This document shows positions 48,426 to 59,807 of a stretch of DNA of 64,000 bases, one piece after another (position 1 is the stretch's first letter; every line of letters starts with the position of its first letter). The notes under the pieces were generated by a model that saw only the letters and a program-made list of their open reading frames with translations, searched no databases and had not been told where the DNA came from. A program made the position numbers and the translations under genes. The DNA is from Acanthochromis polyacanthus (lineage: Eukaryota > Chordata > Actinopteri > Pomacentridae), in assembly GCF_021347895.1 (NCBI RefSeq), contig NC_067121.1, forward strand, positions 36,877,974-36,941,973. The letters run 5' to 3'.

Positions 48426-49657
48426 CTCCATATTTTGGCTGAGTTGCAGTCAGTGTTGAAGGACTGAAGGAATTACAGCTGGGAACTACATCAGTCTTCT
48501 GCTGCAGTCTGAGTCAGAGCTTCATGTCCATGGGTGGAATGATACAACCTTCCACAACACATGAAACAAAAGTAAGAAAGAAAGGCTTCCTCTGAGTCAT
48601 TGTCCCTCTCTGAGATGAAACATACAGAACAGCGATTGATGTCTACATAAAGAAGGAGGTGCAAAGGAACTCTAAGAAAAACGTATGCTTTATTCATTCC
48701 CATAGGGAGAAAGCAGCTTTTTTTGTATTCTCCACTGATTGTCACTGAGCCAAGAGCTAAATGAAATCTGACAATTTTAGCTATTCAAAGTTGTGTCACC
48801 TGCAAATCTGCATGAGAATATACAGCGTAGGGGAAATTGTGCAAATTCAACAAACTTACAAATCAAGCCATAGTCTTTTTATGCTAGGTGGCAGGATCAG
48901 TCTCATTTATTCAGCTTACCTGCAACTTGTGAAAAAGCTATTCATCCCTTTTACTACTGTGGTGCTTTACAATGTTGTGGCACTTGTGCTTTTAGATAGC
49001 TTAACACACATAATTGCCACATTTACCTCCAGTGACGGAGATCCTGTTTTGAATACTGACTCTCTATCTGAAGAAGGTTCTATTGACTAAGAGTCAAAAA
49101 CCTCGGAGAAGACACTAAAGTGTAATACTGCATGATAACCTTGCAATATAATGCCTCTTTGTACCAGCATGCTGTCAAATAGTTTGATTAAATGACTGTA
49201 TTAATGCAGAAAATTGTGCTCACATAAGCTGTGATATAGATAAACTAAGGTTCCATCCACTGTAAATGTCAGATTTGAATGTTTTATAAGCTTGAAACAC
49301 AAAGAAAGATCAACAAATAGACTGAAAACATAGTGCGTGAGCTTACAGGTTAGAAGGTTTGACAGTTAGAAGTCTAACATGGAGCAAACACACACACAGA
49401 CATGCATTCACACATAATCACAGTTCCATTCACACTTATCTGCCATGCAGGTCTTCAGATCATCAAGGGACAAAGCAGCAGCTGGAAGAAAACATTATTT
49501 CTCTGAATTTTCCCTTTATTGCTCCTCACCTATTTATGCACAGTGGAAACATACACCATGACACATCCCACCCATCTCCTTAGAGCAGTCTCACCTCTGT
49601 GACAGAGTGGAAATGACACTTTTTCATAATAATTGCCATGTTTAGAAAATTTCTCTG
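48426..49657. other. No gene or named repeat seen
   Basis: Open frames up to 109 codons (48761-49090) have no motif. Sparse CACA words near 49368-49400. Confidence 0.4.
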
Positions 49658-49800
49658 GGTACCCTGGCTTCCTCCCACAGTTCAAAACCATGCTGAGGTC
49701 AGTTGGTAACTCTAAATTGAATGTGATTGTCTGTATGTGTAGCCCTGTGATAGACTGGTGACCTGTCCAGAGGGACCCCGATATTTCCCCTCAGTTTACT
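49658..49800 (+). repeat. Teleost dispersed repeat (ATGG-tail family), copy 4, middle part
   Basis: GGGTACCCTGGCTTCCTCCC, CAGTTGGTAACTCTAAATTG, TGTCTGTATGTGTAGCCCTG and TGATAGACTGGTGACCTGTC match the middle of the family. Both ends are missing. Confidence 0.8.
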
Positions 49801-51491
49801 TTAATTTTCAGTGCCAGTCCCTTGGAAAGTCATAATCTTGATAACAGGCAAAGAAAATATTTCTCTACAGAAATTGCTCTGGAAAAAAAAAACAAAACAC
49901 GATTTATAAGGACATCACCTCAAAGTCAAAACTCTTCTCTTGTATTGCTGTGCTCTAAACAATAAATTGCTTTTACCGAGCAGATTGGACGCAAACACAA
50001 GTTCAGACCACAGCACTGTAACTGACGGCCCAGATTCTTGGGAAACATTCTTTGTGACTCCAGAGTAATTGCACGATAAACGATGCAAAACTGATGCTGC
50101 ACAACAGCAGAGGACCTGTGAGAGTTTGTCTACAGACAATCGTCCTTCACTGTGTTGTTGTTGTTGTTGTCAGTAGCCTCATTAGACTTTTTCCCACTTA
50201 AATCAAGACATTTCACAACATTCAAATGTGAAATTGCCAGACAGATACAGCTGAGCAATCGTCAGCATGTCGAGAAGGAAACCACGGCTTGTGAAATGAA
50301 TACTAGGTGATGTTGTAAGCAAAAAGCTGACATATTTAATGTAATAATTCTACCATTCTTATTCTTCCAGGTCTGTAAGGCTTTCTGTCTAGCAGGTACT
50401 ATAGTTCCAATGAAGGGAAATATGCAGGGGGCAGCATTGGTTTTAGTCAGTCTAAGGTGTTCAGATTTATCCAAGTCGAAATCATCTCATGATATTAATT
50501 ACAGCCTGTTGTAAATTTTGGTGATAAATAATATGTAACAACTTGTTTCAAGCCGACTAATGTTCTGTTTCTGAAAGGTTCGTTGCACACAAATTGCACA
50601 TACATTTAAAAGCGCTATAGTCCTTTTGCCTGTGCGGTATTTTTAATCCATTAATTAGTAAAATGTGTAAAAATTAACACCAAGTGAATCTCACATTAGT
50701 GAGATTTAATGAAACAAGCCCAAGACAGAGCTCATTAAGATAAGATGTGTTATTTTCTACGACGAGGAAGGCTACGTCTCTATCGGGCACATCCTTCACA
50801 CATAAATGTAGAACTCAAGTTCTTTACACCTTGGCAGTATATTACACCTTTTATTCCTCTTTCATTTCATTTAGTTAAGAACTTAAGTAACTAATATTCA
50901 TCTGACTATTTATCCTTAACAATGTTGTGTGTCAAAAATAATTTTTAAAAAAAGCTTTATGTTTCTAATATTTAAAATTTAAAAATTGTATTGGAATTTA
51001 CCAGTTTGCCTATGAATAAATGCAGTCACAGTCATGAAGAAAATAGTTTTTATTGGCTTACTGCAGCAGGGTTCAGCAGCACCTGGGTTACAGGTTGCCA
51101 GTTTTTTTTGTTCACATGAAGCTCTGCCTGTTCTGTCATTTTCATGATTCAGATCCTTTAAAAGCTGAAATGGAAAGGTCAGTGACAGCTGCTGGTGCCA
51201 CATGAGAAGTTAGGATGAATGAAGCAATCTTATATAATGACCACAACTAACTTCAACCCTCATTCTCTTCATGTTTTCGATTCCAAAATTCCAGCTGGGG
51301 AAGTCAAAGATGTGCACTTTCCTGGAAACAGCATTCAGCCGCTGTGACCAAAATTGTAGAAGCAAATGCAGTTGCTACTACCAACAAAAGCTGATACCTG
51401 CTCTAAAAACACATTTTTTTGCAACAAATTAACCATGAATATGAGGGAAAAAAATGTCTTTGAGCATTTGTTACTGTCCATAATACGTGTA
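49801..51491. other. No gene or named repeat seen
   Basis: AT-rich, with a TTG run at about 50154-50168 and an A-run at 49885-49900. No coding motif. Confidence 0.45.
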
Positions 51492-51722
51492 TACACTACC
51501 AGTCACAAGTTTGGACACACCTTCTCATTCAGTGCTTTTTCTTTGTTTGTAATATTTTCTGCATTGTAGATGAATGCTGAACACTTTTTTTGTTTACAAC
51601 ATAATTCCATAAGTACTATTTTATAGTTTTAATGTCTTCAGTATTAATCTACAATGTAGAAAATAATTAAAATAAAAACTACTGAATGAGAAGGTGTGTC
51701 CAAATTTTTGACTGGTACTACA
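51492..51722. mobile_element. 231-bp Tc1-type MITE made of terminal repeats only
   Basis: Left end TACACTACCAGTCACAAGTT then TGGACACACCTTCTCATTCA; right end on the minus strand TGTAGTACCAGTCAAAAATT then the same TGGACACACCTTCTCATTCA. The inverted repeats extend about 40 bp with few mismatches, and a TA lies at each side (51490-51491 and 51723-51724), the target duplication of Tc1/mariner. The inside has TTTTATAGTTTTAATGTC and CTACAATGTAGAAAATAATT, which are the subterminal sequences of the fish Tc1 family ending CCAGTCAAAAGTTTGGACAC. No transposase remains. I associate this end type with the family B relics at 37460 and 55810, from general knowledge, since those relics have lost their own ends. 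Confidence 0.9.
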
Positions 51723-51750
51723 TATATTAAACTATATGTAGTTTAATATA
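51723..51750. repeat. AT-rich perfect hairpin next to the MITE
   Basis: TATATTAAACTA (51723-51734), loop TATG, then TAGTTTAATATA (51739-51750): a perfect 12-bp stem. Its first two bases are the right TA target copy of the MITE. Confidence 0.9.
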
Positions 51751-52428
51751 TATATTGTATGTATAGTTTAGTATATGGCTTATGAGATCCTGGGAGACTT
51801 AGCAGGAAAAACTAAATTTATGACATTTTGAAAAAGCATTTTGCCATAATTTGATGCCAGGATATTTGTTTAGGGTTTTTTTTTTTTTTTATCACAAGTG
51901 AAGAACAGTGAAAGAACTGCATCTTATTTTGTTACCATACTAAGAGGTTTTGTTAAGAGTCCCTTTATTTGCAAAATGCAGTGTGAAGTATTCAGGCAAA
52001 TTGAAAATATAACCCCAATACAATAGGGAACTTCTTTTTTTCAACTGATTGGAAAGGGGGGAAAGGCAGGACAGGAAAAGTTAGTTGTCTTTTTATATAA
52101 TATGAACAATAATAACATTATTTACTAATTACTTCATTATATTTCTGTCTCATCTGTTGCTGTGTCTGGATAATGGTTTCAAAAAAAGATGCTATGAAAT
52201 TTTGCAAACACCTTTAAGACCTATTTGTGTCCATTTTTCTCTCCATAATAAAAGAATATCAGCTTTAATTTTAAGCCCACAAAAATACTGTCTAATAATC
52301 TCTTGCTAGCAGTTTGATTACATAATATTACAGGACATGCTATAAAGTTGAAGGAAAGTAACTGCAGCAGCTTTCTGTACTTTTTTTTTGTTTTTTGGTG
52401 TCAGACCTTCACGGCTGCCTCGATTAGT
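51751..52428. other. No gene seen
   Basis: AT-rich with poly-T runs at 51876-51891 and 52381-52390. Confidence 0.4.
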
Positions 52429-52505
52429 CAACCTTGAAAATGTGTTTGTGTGTGTGTTTCAGCTCTGCAATATGAAGAGCCTGAAACACAACATTTTCAA
52501 GGTTG
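52429..52505. other. Long imperfect hairpin (possible structured RNA or palindrome)
   Basis: CAACCTTGAAAATGT (52429-52443) is exactly complementary to ACATTTTCAAGGTTG (52491-52505). Inside, GTGTTTCAG (52454-52462) pairs with CTGAAACAC (52481-52489), and CTCT (52463-52466) with AGAG (52476-52479), leaving a loop of nine bases. On the left arm ten extra bases GTTTGTGTGT sit opposite a single A, probably a microsatellite expansion within the stem. In total 28 base pairs over 77 nt. The size is like a microRNA precursor, but the large one-sided bulge is unusual for one. I see no known microRNA in it. Confidence 0.5.
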
Positions 52506-54089
52506 TCTTCTTTTTTTCTGCAGATATAGCGGATGCACTGGGAAATCGGCATTTTATTAGCTGGTTTCTTTCACAGCCACACATATTTCTGTCCCTCTTA
52601 AATGCTTTTGCTGCAGTCTGTATCTCAGCGTCACAATTCAATCTCCAATAAAAGAAAATAGACATGTCCAAAGGGCACATCTTAATTTGACCGACACACC
52701 TCAAAAAAATGCAATAAATTTCACAGCACAACAAAATACGTTGACAATAATTTTTCATGTGAATGCACAAATCTGAACAATGCAAGGTTCACTTTTGTAG
52801 GCTTTTTTGCAGAGTTATATATTGCAATGCATTGGATTTAGCTATTTGTAGTTGTGGAAGGAAGACTTGTAAAAGTATTTTGTTACATATCATTCATTGT
52901 CAATTCCTACTGCTTTCCTTTTCAAACATATATAATGTACTCTGTAAAGCAGAAAATGTGCTCTGCATGAAAACTGTCTTGTATTTATTATACAGCTATT
53001 GGACAAGGTTTAAGGTTTATCTATATACTAGCATATATTCTTTTATACTCTTATGTAATGGCCAAGCAGGTCACAATTAAGGGGTCGAGCTTCTTCCAAA
53101 GGCTCTCAAGATGAATTAAAGAGGTCATGAGGAGATTTTCTGCTATGAAATCTGTATTTATTTGTACATGTGTGTGTCTATTACCGTGTATCTCTATTGT
53201 GCAGTGTGTTTGTTGTCCTCTCATACTAATAATAACATGAGTGCCCTTTTAGACATCATGGAGCGATATTCACATCCACACAGAAGATCGCATCAATATT
53301 CAGAATCCTTACTGGAGAAACAAGAGCTCAGTCTCTAATCTGACACTCCTGTAGTAATGAATTAATAGAATGCTTCTACTCATTTCATTTCAAAGAAAGG
53401 GGAAAAGTAACGCAACAAAATGTGAAGACCCCTAATAAAAAAAAGAAAGGTTAATATAGCTTTAAAAAATATTTAAAACTATGTTTATTTATGTGATTAA
53501 AATCTGAATTTGGGAAATCAGTGGTGTTGTCTGTGAAGCTACGGTTCTTGATACGTATCTGATTTCAGGCTTGCAACAAAGTAACCAAGTCAAGTGAGTC
53601 ATACATTCGAAGTTGAATCTGATTTAATGAATTCATCTGATTACTTTCAGAATATCTGTGTAATGGTGAAGTGTTGGAATGTTTATACCCTTAGAGTTAC
53701 CTTTTTGAAAGACAAGAAGAAAGACTTTGAAAGACTAATTCACTTCATATTTACATACAGTTCCATTGTGGGCTTTGAAGGAGCCTTGTTTGAGGGAAAA
53801 AAATAGAAAAAAAGATATATTTGCAATTATATTTTGAAGAACGCATTAAAAAGGGAAAGTGAATGAAATAATTTTTGTCTTTTCACATTGATCAGAAACA
53901 CTGGTCTACTGCTGCTTTGTGTGTGTTTGTGTGCTTATGTATATCGAACAGTGAGCACACTGTCATTACATATTCACAGACAGGGACCTGTTAAATTATG
54001 TATTAAACCCTCTAGTGAAACTATTAGAATTTTTGCCGTGGGGGCCAATAAGTGTGTGAGTTTTAAAACATATACTTGGCAGTGCCCCT
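52506..54089. other. No gene or named repeat seen
   Basis: AT-rich; open frames up to 105 codons lack motifs. A (TG) cluster occurs near 53165-53180 and 53918-53935. Confidence 0.45.
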
Positions 54090-54300
54090 GTAGGTAAAAT
54101 GTATGTGTACTTGTATTACTCATTTTGTGGGGACATAATTCTGTGAACTCACGGTCACGCTGTGGAGACATGCTTAGCTTACGAGAACTGGAAGGCCCCA
54201 TCAAGTAAATCTAATTAAATTTTAATATGAGTACTTGGTTTGAGGTTAGATTGTGCTTCAGTTTAGACTGAGTCGGGGTTAGGCAAATGGTTTTTAGGAT
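54090..54300. repeat. Possible fish repeat with TGTGGGGACAT
   Basis: GTATGTGTACTTGTATTACT, TTTTGTGGGGACATAATTC and TTGAGGTTAGATTGTG...GGGGTTAGGCAAATGG recall a repeat that commonly flanks GT/CA microsatellites in fish (GTGTGTACTTGT...GTGGGGACA...GGTTAGGGTTAGG). Degenerate, borders unclear. Confidence 0.35.
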
Positions 54301-54304
54301 TTAC

Positions 54305-54765
54305 CGGAGGTCCTCGGTTTACAACGTCCTTGACTTATGTCATTTGGCCATTCCATTGGAACCGGTTATGGGCCAGTCTTTGGTTTAACATATGGTTCAG
54401 TGGAACTAGTTGGTGAGCGGAGCAGACGAATACATCGTCATGTGGCGAGTGAAGTAGATGAATACTGTATGTACAGTAGTCACATGGCGCTATAAGATGG
54501 CTTTGTTTACATTTGCCACCACATTGGATTATGCTGCATTCGCTAACTTCATTATGGCTCCCAAGTGTAAGTCAGACTTACAGTTCACATTTTCGCCAGT
54601 ATTTCCTACAAAGTTGTGTTTCAATGTGAGCTCATGACTGTTTTCGTTACTGTAGTTGTACAAAAATGTAAACTGATTGATATCGTGATGCATGCAACAG
54701 CTTTGTTTATATTTTCACTGAAATTCCAACTTACAGTTTGAATCGACTTAGGTCACACCTTAGGA
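54305..54765 (+). mobile_element. Possible pogo/Tigger-type DNA element remnant
   Basis: Begins CGGAGGTCCTCGGTTTACAA followed by CGTCCTTGACTTATGTCA, close to the ends of Tigger-class elements (GGTCC.CGACTTACAACG..TCGACTTACG). At 54554 a start-like ATGGCTCCCAAGTGTAAG codes for MAPKCKSD, resembling the MAPKRKS start of pogo/Tigger transposases, but the frame then runs into stops. The right part has CAACTTACAGTTTGAATCGA and CTTAGGTCACACC. No intact inverted repeat. The class call is inference from these words only. Confidence 0.4.
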
Positions 54766-55809
54766 ACAGAAGTTGGTGTAATGTCCTCTGAAGATCACAC
54801 AGTACATGACTCTGTGTGTGGTGTGTGTGTGAGATAATTTCTCTTTATGCCTTGAGTATTTTCTTAAATGATGAATATCAGTCCCTTCCACCTTCAAGGT
54901 TGGCAAAAATTCATGGAGGCTGCAATAAGGGCCTGCAACATGGCTCAAAAGTGACCCACATCAAATGGAAAATGGCCATCTCCTGACCCACACTGTGCAT
55001 CAAAGGGTTACAAGCATTTTGAACTACACACAGCAACTGTGTAGCCGCAAGTGTTTCTGTTTATTACTACTTTTTTAATGCCCACATCCAAGAAGTTATC
55101 TAAGCACCGGCCCCAGCTGTGATAAAAGCAGCTGCCCTCTCTACAGTTGTCTGTAATTTGCAATCTGTCTCAGAGAACTTATTTTGCCATTTTCAGAAGT
55201 ACAGAAAAGAGCATATAAGAGCATAACTTGACAGATAACCCCCACCCACATTGCTATCACAATGCAAAGACTGCACTGAAGTGGTAGCTACATTAAGTGG
55301 AAATAAGAAAGTCCAATGTAGACTAGATATGGACAGTAGAGATGCAGACATGCAGTTGTAAATGTTGTCGATCTGAATTACATCTACAGACAAACAAAAC
55401 TTTTTTTTTTGTTAGAAACTTTTCCCATTTAACTGGTGAGTTTATTGGACCACAAAACAACTGAATGCACTCACAGCTTCCACAAATTATTACTTGCAAA
55501 ACACAGATGTACCATCATCAACGTCTTTGATTGTTTCCGGTATGGGACGGCAAATTCAACAAATACTGCAGGAACCTCCTCCTTTGTGATTAACTCTAGA
55601 AAGACAAGAAGATTATAGGAAAAACAAACTATCAAAATTAACTGAGGACTCCTGTGCATTCACAAGACATGCACATTAAATCAGCCTCCAGCATCATGGC
55701 ATGGAACAGCAGAGAGGGATTCTGTTATAATGGAGTAAACATAAAGCATATCATTACAATGTTCTTCGCTTATGATGCCAGCAACTGTTGGCGGATGAGT
55801 TGCATCGTG
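54766..55809. other. No gene or named repeat seen
   Basis: AT-rich; poly-T at about 55400-55410; no motifs in the short open frames. Confidence 0.4.
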
Positions 55810-56000
55810 GGTAATGTAGCTGCCAGGTTTTAACAATGAAGAAGGTGTGTGTTGGCTGACTGCCTTGCCGAAAAACACACGATGTTCTAACTGCACGCAA
55901 ACCAGGTGGGATGGTGTGTCGCTGCAGGATGTTGTGGTAGTCGTGCTGGTTATGCGTTACCTTGAATTCGGACCAAAAATCTAATAGTGTCAACAGCAAA
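55810..56000 (-). mobile_element. Fragment of Tc1-like family B transposase
   Basis: On the minus strand one frame reads FKVTHNQHDYHNILQRHTI, then PPGLRAVRTSCVFRQGSQP and THTF. This corresponds to HGYHNFLQRHTIPSGLS and SQQGNEPKHTF in the relic at 37460. The nucleotide word GCAGCGACACACCATCCCA is identical in both copies. The catalytic Asp of the DNDPKHT motif is again not Asp (GSQPTHT). Only about 190 bp are recognisable; the rest of the gene is missing or unrecognisable. Confidence 0.75.
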
Positions 56001-56929
56001 GCCCCCTCATACCATAACAGGTCCTTCGAGTTTTACCCTAACCACACATGAAGATACCATCTATTCACCTCTTCCACATGAAAAGCTAACATCTGAATTT
56101 CTCACACCAGAGTCCAAAGGTCACTATAGCCAATGCCATAATAAGTCTGCTGCGTGAAATCTGTGAAAGATTGATGTGGGCTCTAATCTGAGGCTACATC
56201 CACACCAACACATCTTCGTTTTCAGTAATAATGCACTGTTGTTTTTCCTTACACACAGAGAAACTGATTGGTCCTTACCATAAAACACATTCCTACAGTA
56301 GTTGTTTGCTACAACCAACACTACCTCAACACAATCTATTGTCATAAATACATTGCAACTACCTTTTGATAAAGCTTACTTCTAAAACCGTTCTAGGTGA
56401 CAACCTCGTGAAATTGGTTTGCGTATTGCTAAGTGTTCCATAAGTCTTTGCTTTTGTCCTGCAATGTAGAAAAAAAAAAGACTATTTTAAAACACTTTGA
56501 TAAGCTTGAGTCCAATGTCAGACAATGGTATAGAAGAGAATGTTAAATCATATGGGAACTCTTTTAACCACAGTGACTGATATAAAGCATGTGTGATGTT
56601 TTTGAAGGCGCTGACAAATGATGTCTTGACAACAGGGACACCAGATCAGAAAACAGATTTGGAAGGTGATGACAAATTGCCTGTTTCAGGAATGATAAGT
56701 CTATTCAATTCAATGCTCAAATGCCACATGCATGTTTGAGTTATGGCTCACTATTGTTTTTAGTGCCCACCCATGTATTGTCATACACCATTTTTTAACT
56801 AATTGAAATTTCAGTCGCATCGTTGTTTAGATGTTATATTGTATCTGTGCAGCCCTGATATGTGAGAGGTGATTCACAAGTTTTGAAACTGTTCATATTA
56901 CAATTTACAACCACACCTGATTTAAATTT
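56001..56929. other. No gene or named repeat seen
   Basis: AT-rich sequence, A-run at 56470-56480, no motif. Confidence 0.4.
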
Positions 56930-57530
56930 GGCTGCCCCATACAAATATTCTCTGTGCACGCCTAGCATTCTGCAAAGCTTCCTCAAAATGGCAGTTATCC
57001 AACTTGAATTTCATTTTGGAAGATGAGGAAGAAGTCATAGCAAGCCAAATCTGGTGCGGGGTTGTTGGGAAGTAATGATTTTGTTGGTGTGGCCAAAAAA
57101 ACCTGTGTATTATCACCACACTATGCACCGTAGTGCGTTGGAGCCCCACATGTCATTGAGCCACATTTCAGGCTGTTTGTGCCGAAGATTCTTTGGCTCA
57201 AGTTCTACTTTAATGACTGCCGGATGCCGCAGGATGTTAAAGTTGAACTCTTTTACAGTCCAAGTCAAGGTGACTAATTCATTTTCACAATCATGTGAAT
57301 GTTTGACTGAACAACAAGCACGATCAAGTTGCGGTTCTGATCTGAAGTGTCTTGTCTGGTTTTGGAAACTGCAAGCTACTCCACTGTAAAAACTGCCATT
57401 TGTCCTCTCTACACAGGTTCTGCTGCTGATAGCAAAAATGTCATGTATTCTCAACTCATGACAGTTGCTACTTGTATATATTTGGACATGACTGTGGCAC
57501 ACTTCATGCACTTGCACCATGAACACTATG
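56930..57530 (-). mobile_element. Mariner-family transposase relic, catalytic half
   Basis: On the minus strand, from high to low coordinates: QWSSLQFPKPDKTLQIRTAT (usual QWKSP.SPRPKKAR..RS), WTVKEFNFNILRHPAV (usual QTVN.EYYL.VL..LR), LRHKQPEMWLNDMW (usual LRRKRPE.W....W), then LATPTKSLLPNNPAPDLA followed by CYDFFLI (usual FLA...I..L.HPPYSPDLAPCDFFLF) and, one base out of frame, KMKFKLDNCHFEEALQNARR. The last catalytic Asp of the DD34D triad is kept (CYDFF), whereas the second (the HDNAPAH region) is destroyed. Pieces lie in at least three frames. The N-terminal DNA-binding part above 57530 is not recognisable. It is a true mariner and so of a lineage different from the Tc1 copies elsewhere in the window. 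Confidence 0.65.
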
Positions 57531-59807
57531 AGAACTTCTTTATCACCCCGTCTCTATCCACTTTATCTTGTGCAGAGTGGTAGTACAGCATTAAAAAACT
57601 AAATTAAAAAGAACTCTTGCATGTCTCATTTAATGATTCAACAACTGAGCAAACTATCGAAGCAGTTTCACCTCTTTATATCGATAGAAGCGTAAAGCAT
57701 TCGTTCTGTAAAGTCAAGATTTTATAGAGAAAGTAATAAAAAGATGGCAAGCCCACACAATATCATGATGTGTGGATGAAAGATTTTTATTTGAGATGTA
57801 GATTTATTTTATTCATAGCCAAAAGGCGCAGGAAAAACTTATGCTAAACGACCACCTCCGGGTTATATTTGATTAACTTAAAGTTGCATGAGTAATGCAC
57901 AAATCTGTTTCAAATGATAGTCCAAGCCAGCCTTCACACTCATTCTGACAAATATACTTTTATTTCAGCTCCAGTCTCTCAAACATAAGCTATCGTGTAT
58001 ATTATTGTCTTTGTGATGATCCTTTTTGGCTTCCCATTTTCAGATTCATAACGTGTCATTTGTGGCCCTGTGCTCAGCATTGCATGTAATATACTGTACT
58101 GTTTATGGCTGCGATGTAAAAAAAGAAAAAAAAAAGAAAATGAAAGAATCGTCTGTTGGATTATTGCTGGCCCAGAACAGAAAACAGATATTGTTCCACA
58201 CGCTCACTCTGAGAACATGATATTGTCATTTTTATGACCTCTCTTTCTGTCTCTTTCTCTCTACAATAAACAAAAGAAATATGAAGTTCATTCCCAGAGA
58301 ATCTGAGCTTCAATTTCCCCCCGAAAGAGATTGTAGTGTGAAGGAAAGAGTGTATGAATATTTCCAGCTCTAGTGTCTTGTTAAACTGACTGTGAAATGG
58401 GTTTCTGAACAAGGCAGTGGATTCTGTGAGAGAAGCAGGAGTGGGCAGCACATCTAAACTCCACCTACGATCTTAACACCAACCTCAGAGTCAAGGGTCC
58501 TCAGCTCTGCTGCATTCTAGTTGTCAATCCAGCAATGGTTCATGCTAAGTGTGTACTCACTCTTGTTCTTCCTCTTTGTTTCTTTCTCTATAAAGTACTG
58601 TAATGGCCTTTTATACCTAAACAGATGTGCCATCTCATTATCTCAACCTTTTTTCCTGCACTGAATCATCTACTCAAAAGAAATACTCAGATTCCACTTC
58701 ATATAGGCAGAATTCTGTAGGCTGAAAAAGCAATGCATCGACCAGCGGCCAGGGGGAGAATTACCCACAGGGGTGTTGCTTTGCACTGCATGGGATCATG
58801 CGAACTCAATGTCAGGAAACAGTGGAGGATAGCAGTGAGGAAATTACTGCTGAGCATGACGAGGTTGAGAAATGAGACACAGAGAGGAGGATGGGAGGAG
58901 AGAGAAGGAGAGAGGATGAGGAGGAGGATGAGGATCAATAAAGTAATCTTTAGTCATAGGCAGAGCACAGGCCCGGTGCTCAGGATTACTCAGTATGGGG
59001 CCATTACATGGAGAGGCCAGCAAAGCAATTATGATTCTTGGGAGGAATTGACAATGAGATCCCCATGAGGAAGGATGATAGCGGCTAAAAAGATAGAGAA
59101 AAAAAAAGAGGAGACAGCGTGTGTTAGTGTGTGAACATGATTGAGAAAACCAGTGAAGGAATATCAAATAATCATTACCTTGCCCTCCCATCCCTTCACC
59201 AATAACCCTTCTCTCTCCCCAGCCTCCCTCAGCTTCATTCATGCTGTCATCTCACATGATGGAACATGGAAACTACACTGAAAGCTTTCCACCTAGTGTT
59301 CACGCTGAGAGTAGAAGTACTCCATCTGCTGCACAGACAGCAGAGTCTTTACATCAATGCCCATAAATCCACTTAAAAGCAGCAATTCGGGCCATGAAAC
59401 TCAAATGTCATGATTCTTGTTACACAACTTCACATTTGCTTAGTGCACTGCATTCTTACAATGTATAAATCTATAAAATATTGCAACTCTTTTTTCATAC
59501 ATTTTTGTATGAAACATTTTCCATACTCTTTGGAGTTAGAAGATCTCGTGCTGAATTCTGTCTCCTCATCAACTCCTGAAACAGCCAAGATTCTGTGATA
59601 GAGGATGCATGGGGGTTTGCCATATATAAGATTACTGATTGACTGGAGGAGTCTATGTTGAAGCCAGTGACTGATTTAGCTTCTAATTGGCTGAGGTGTT
59701 ACATATGAGAGGCCAGCAATGGAAAGTGAGTGCAGAAGCCAGCATCTTGGTGAATGTGGCTTCGCATTCAAGTTTTACATGCCTGCTGTAGCTCTCCATT
59801 GAAAATG
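57531..59807. other. No gene seen; purine-rich tracts
   Basis: A-rich run at 58118-58142 and a GA/GAG-rich plus strand at 58865-58935, which gives spurious open frames (up to 132 codons) on the minus strand. No family motif. 59620-59800 may include an unnamed repeat. Confidence 0.4.
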
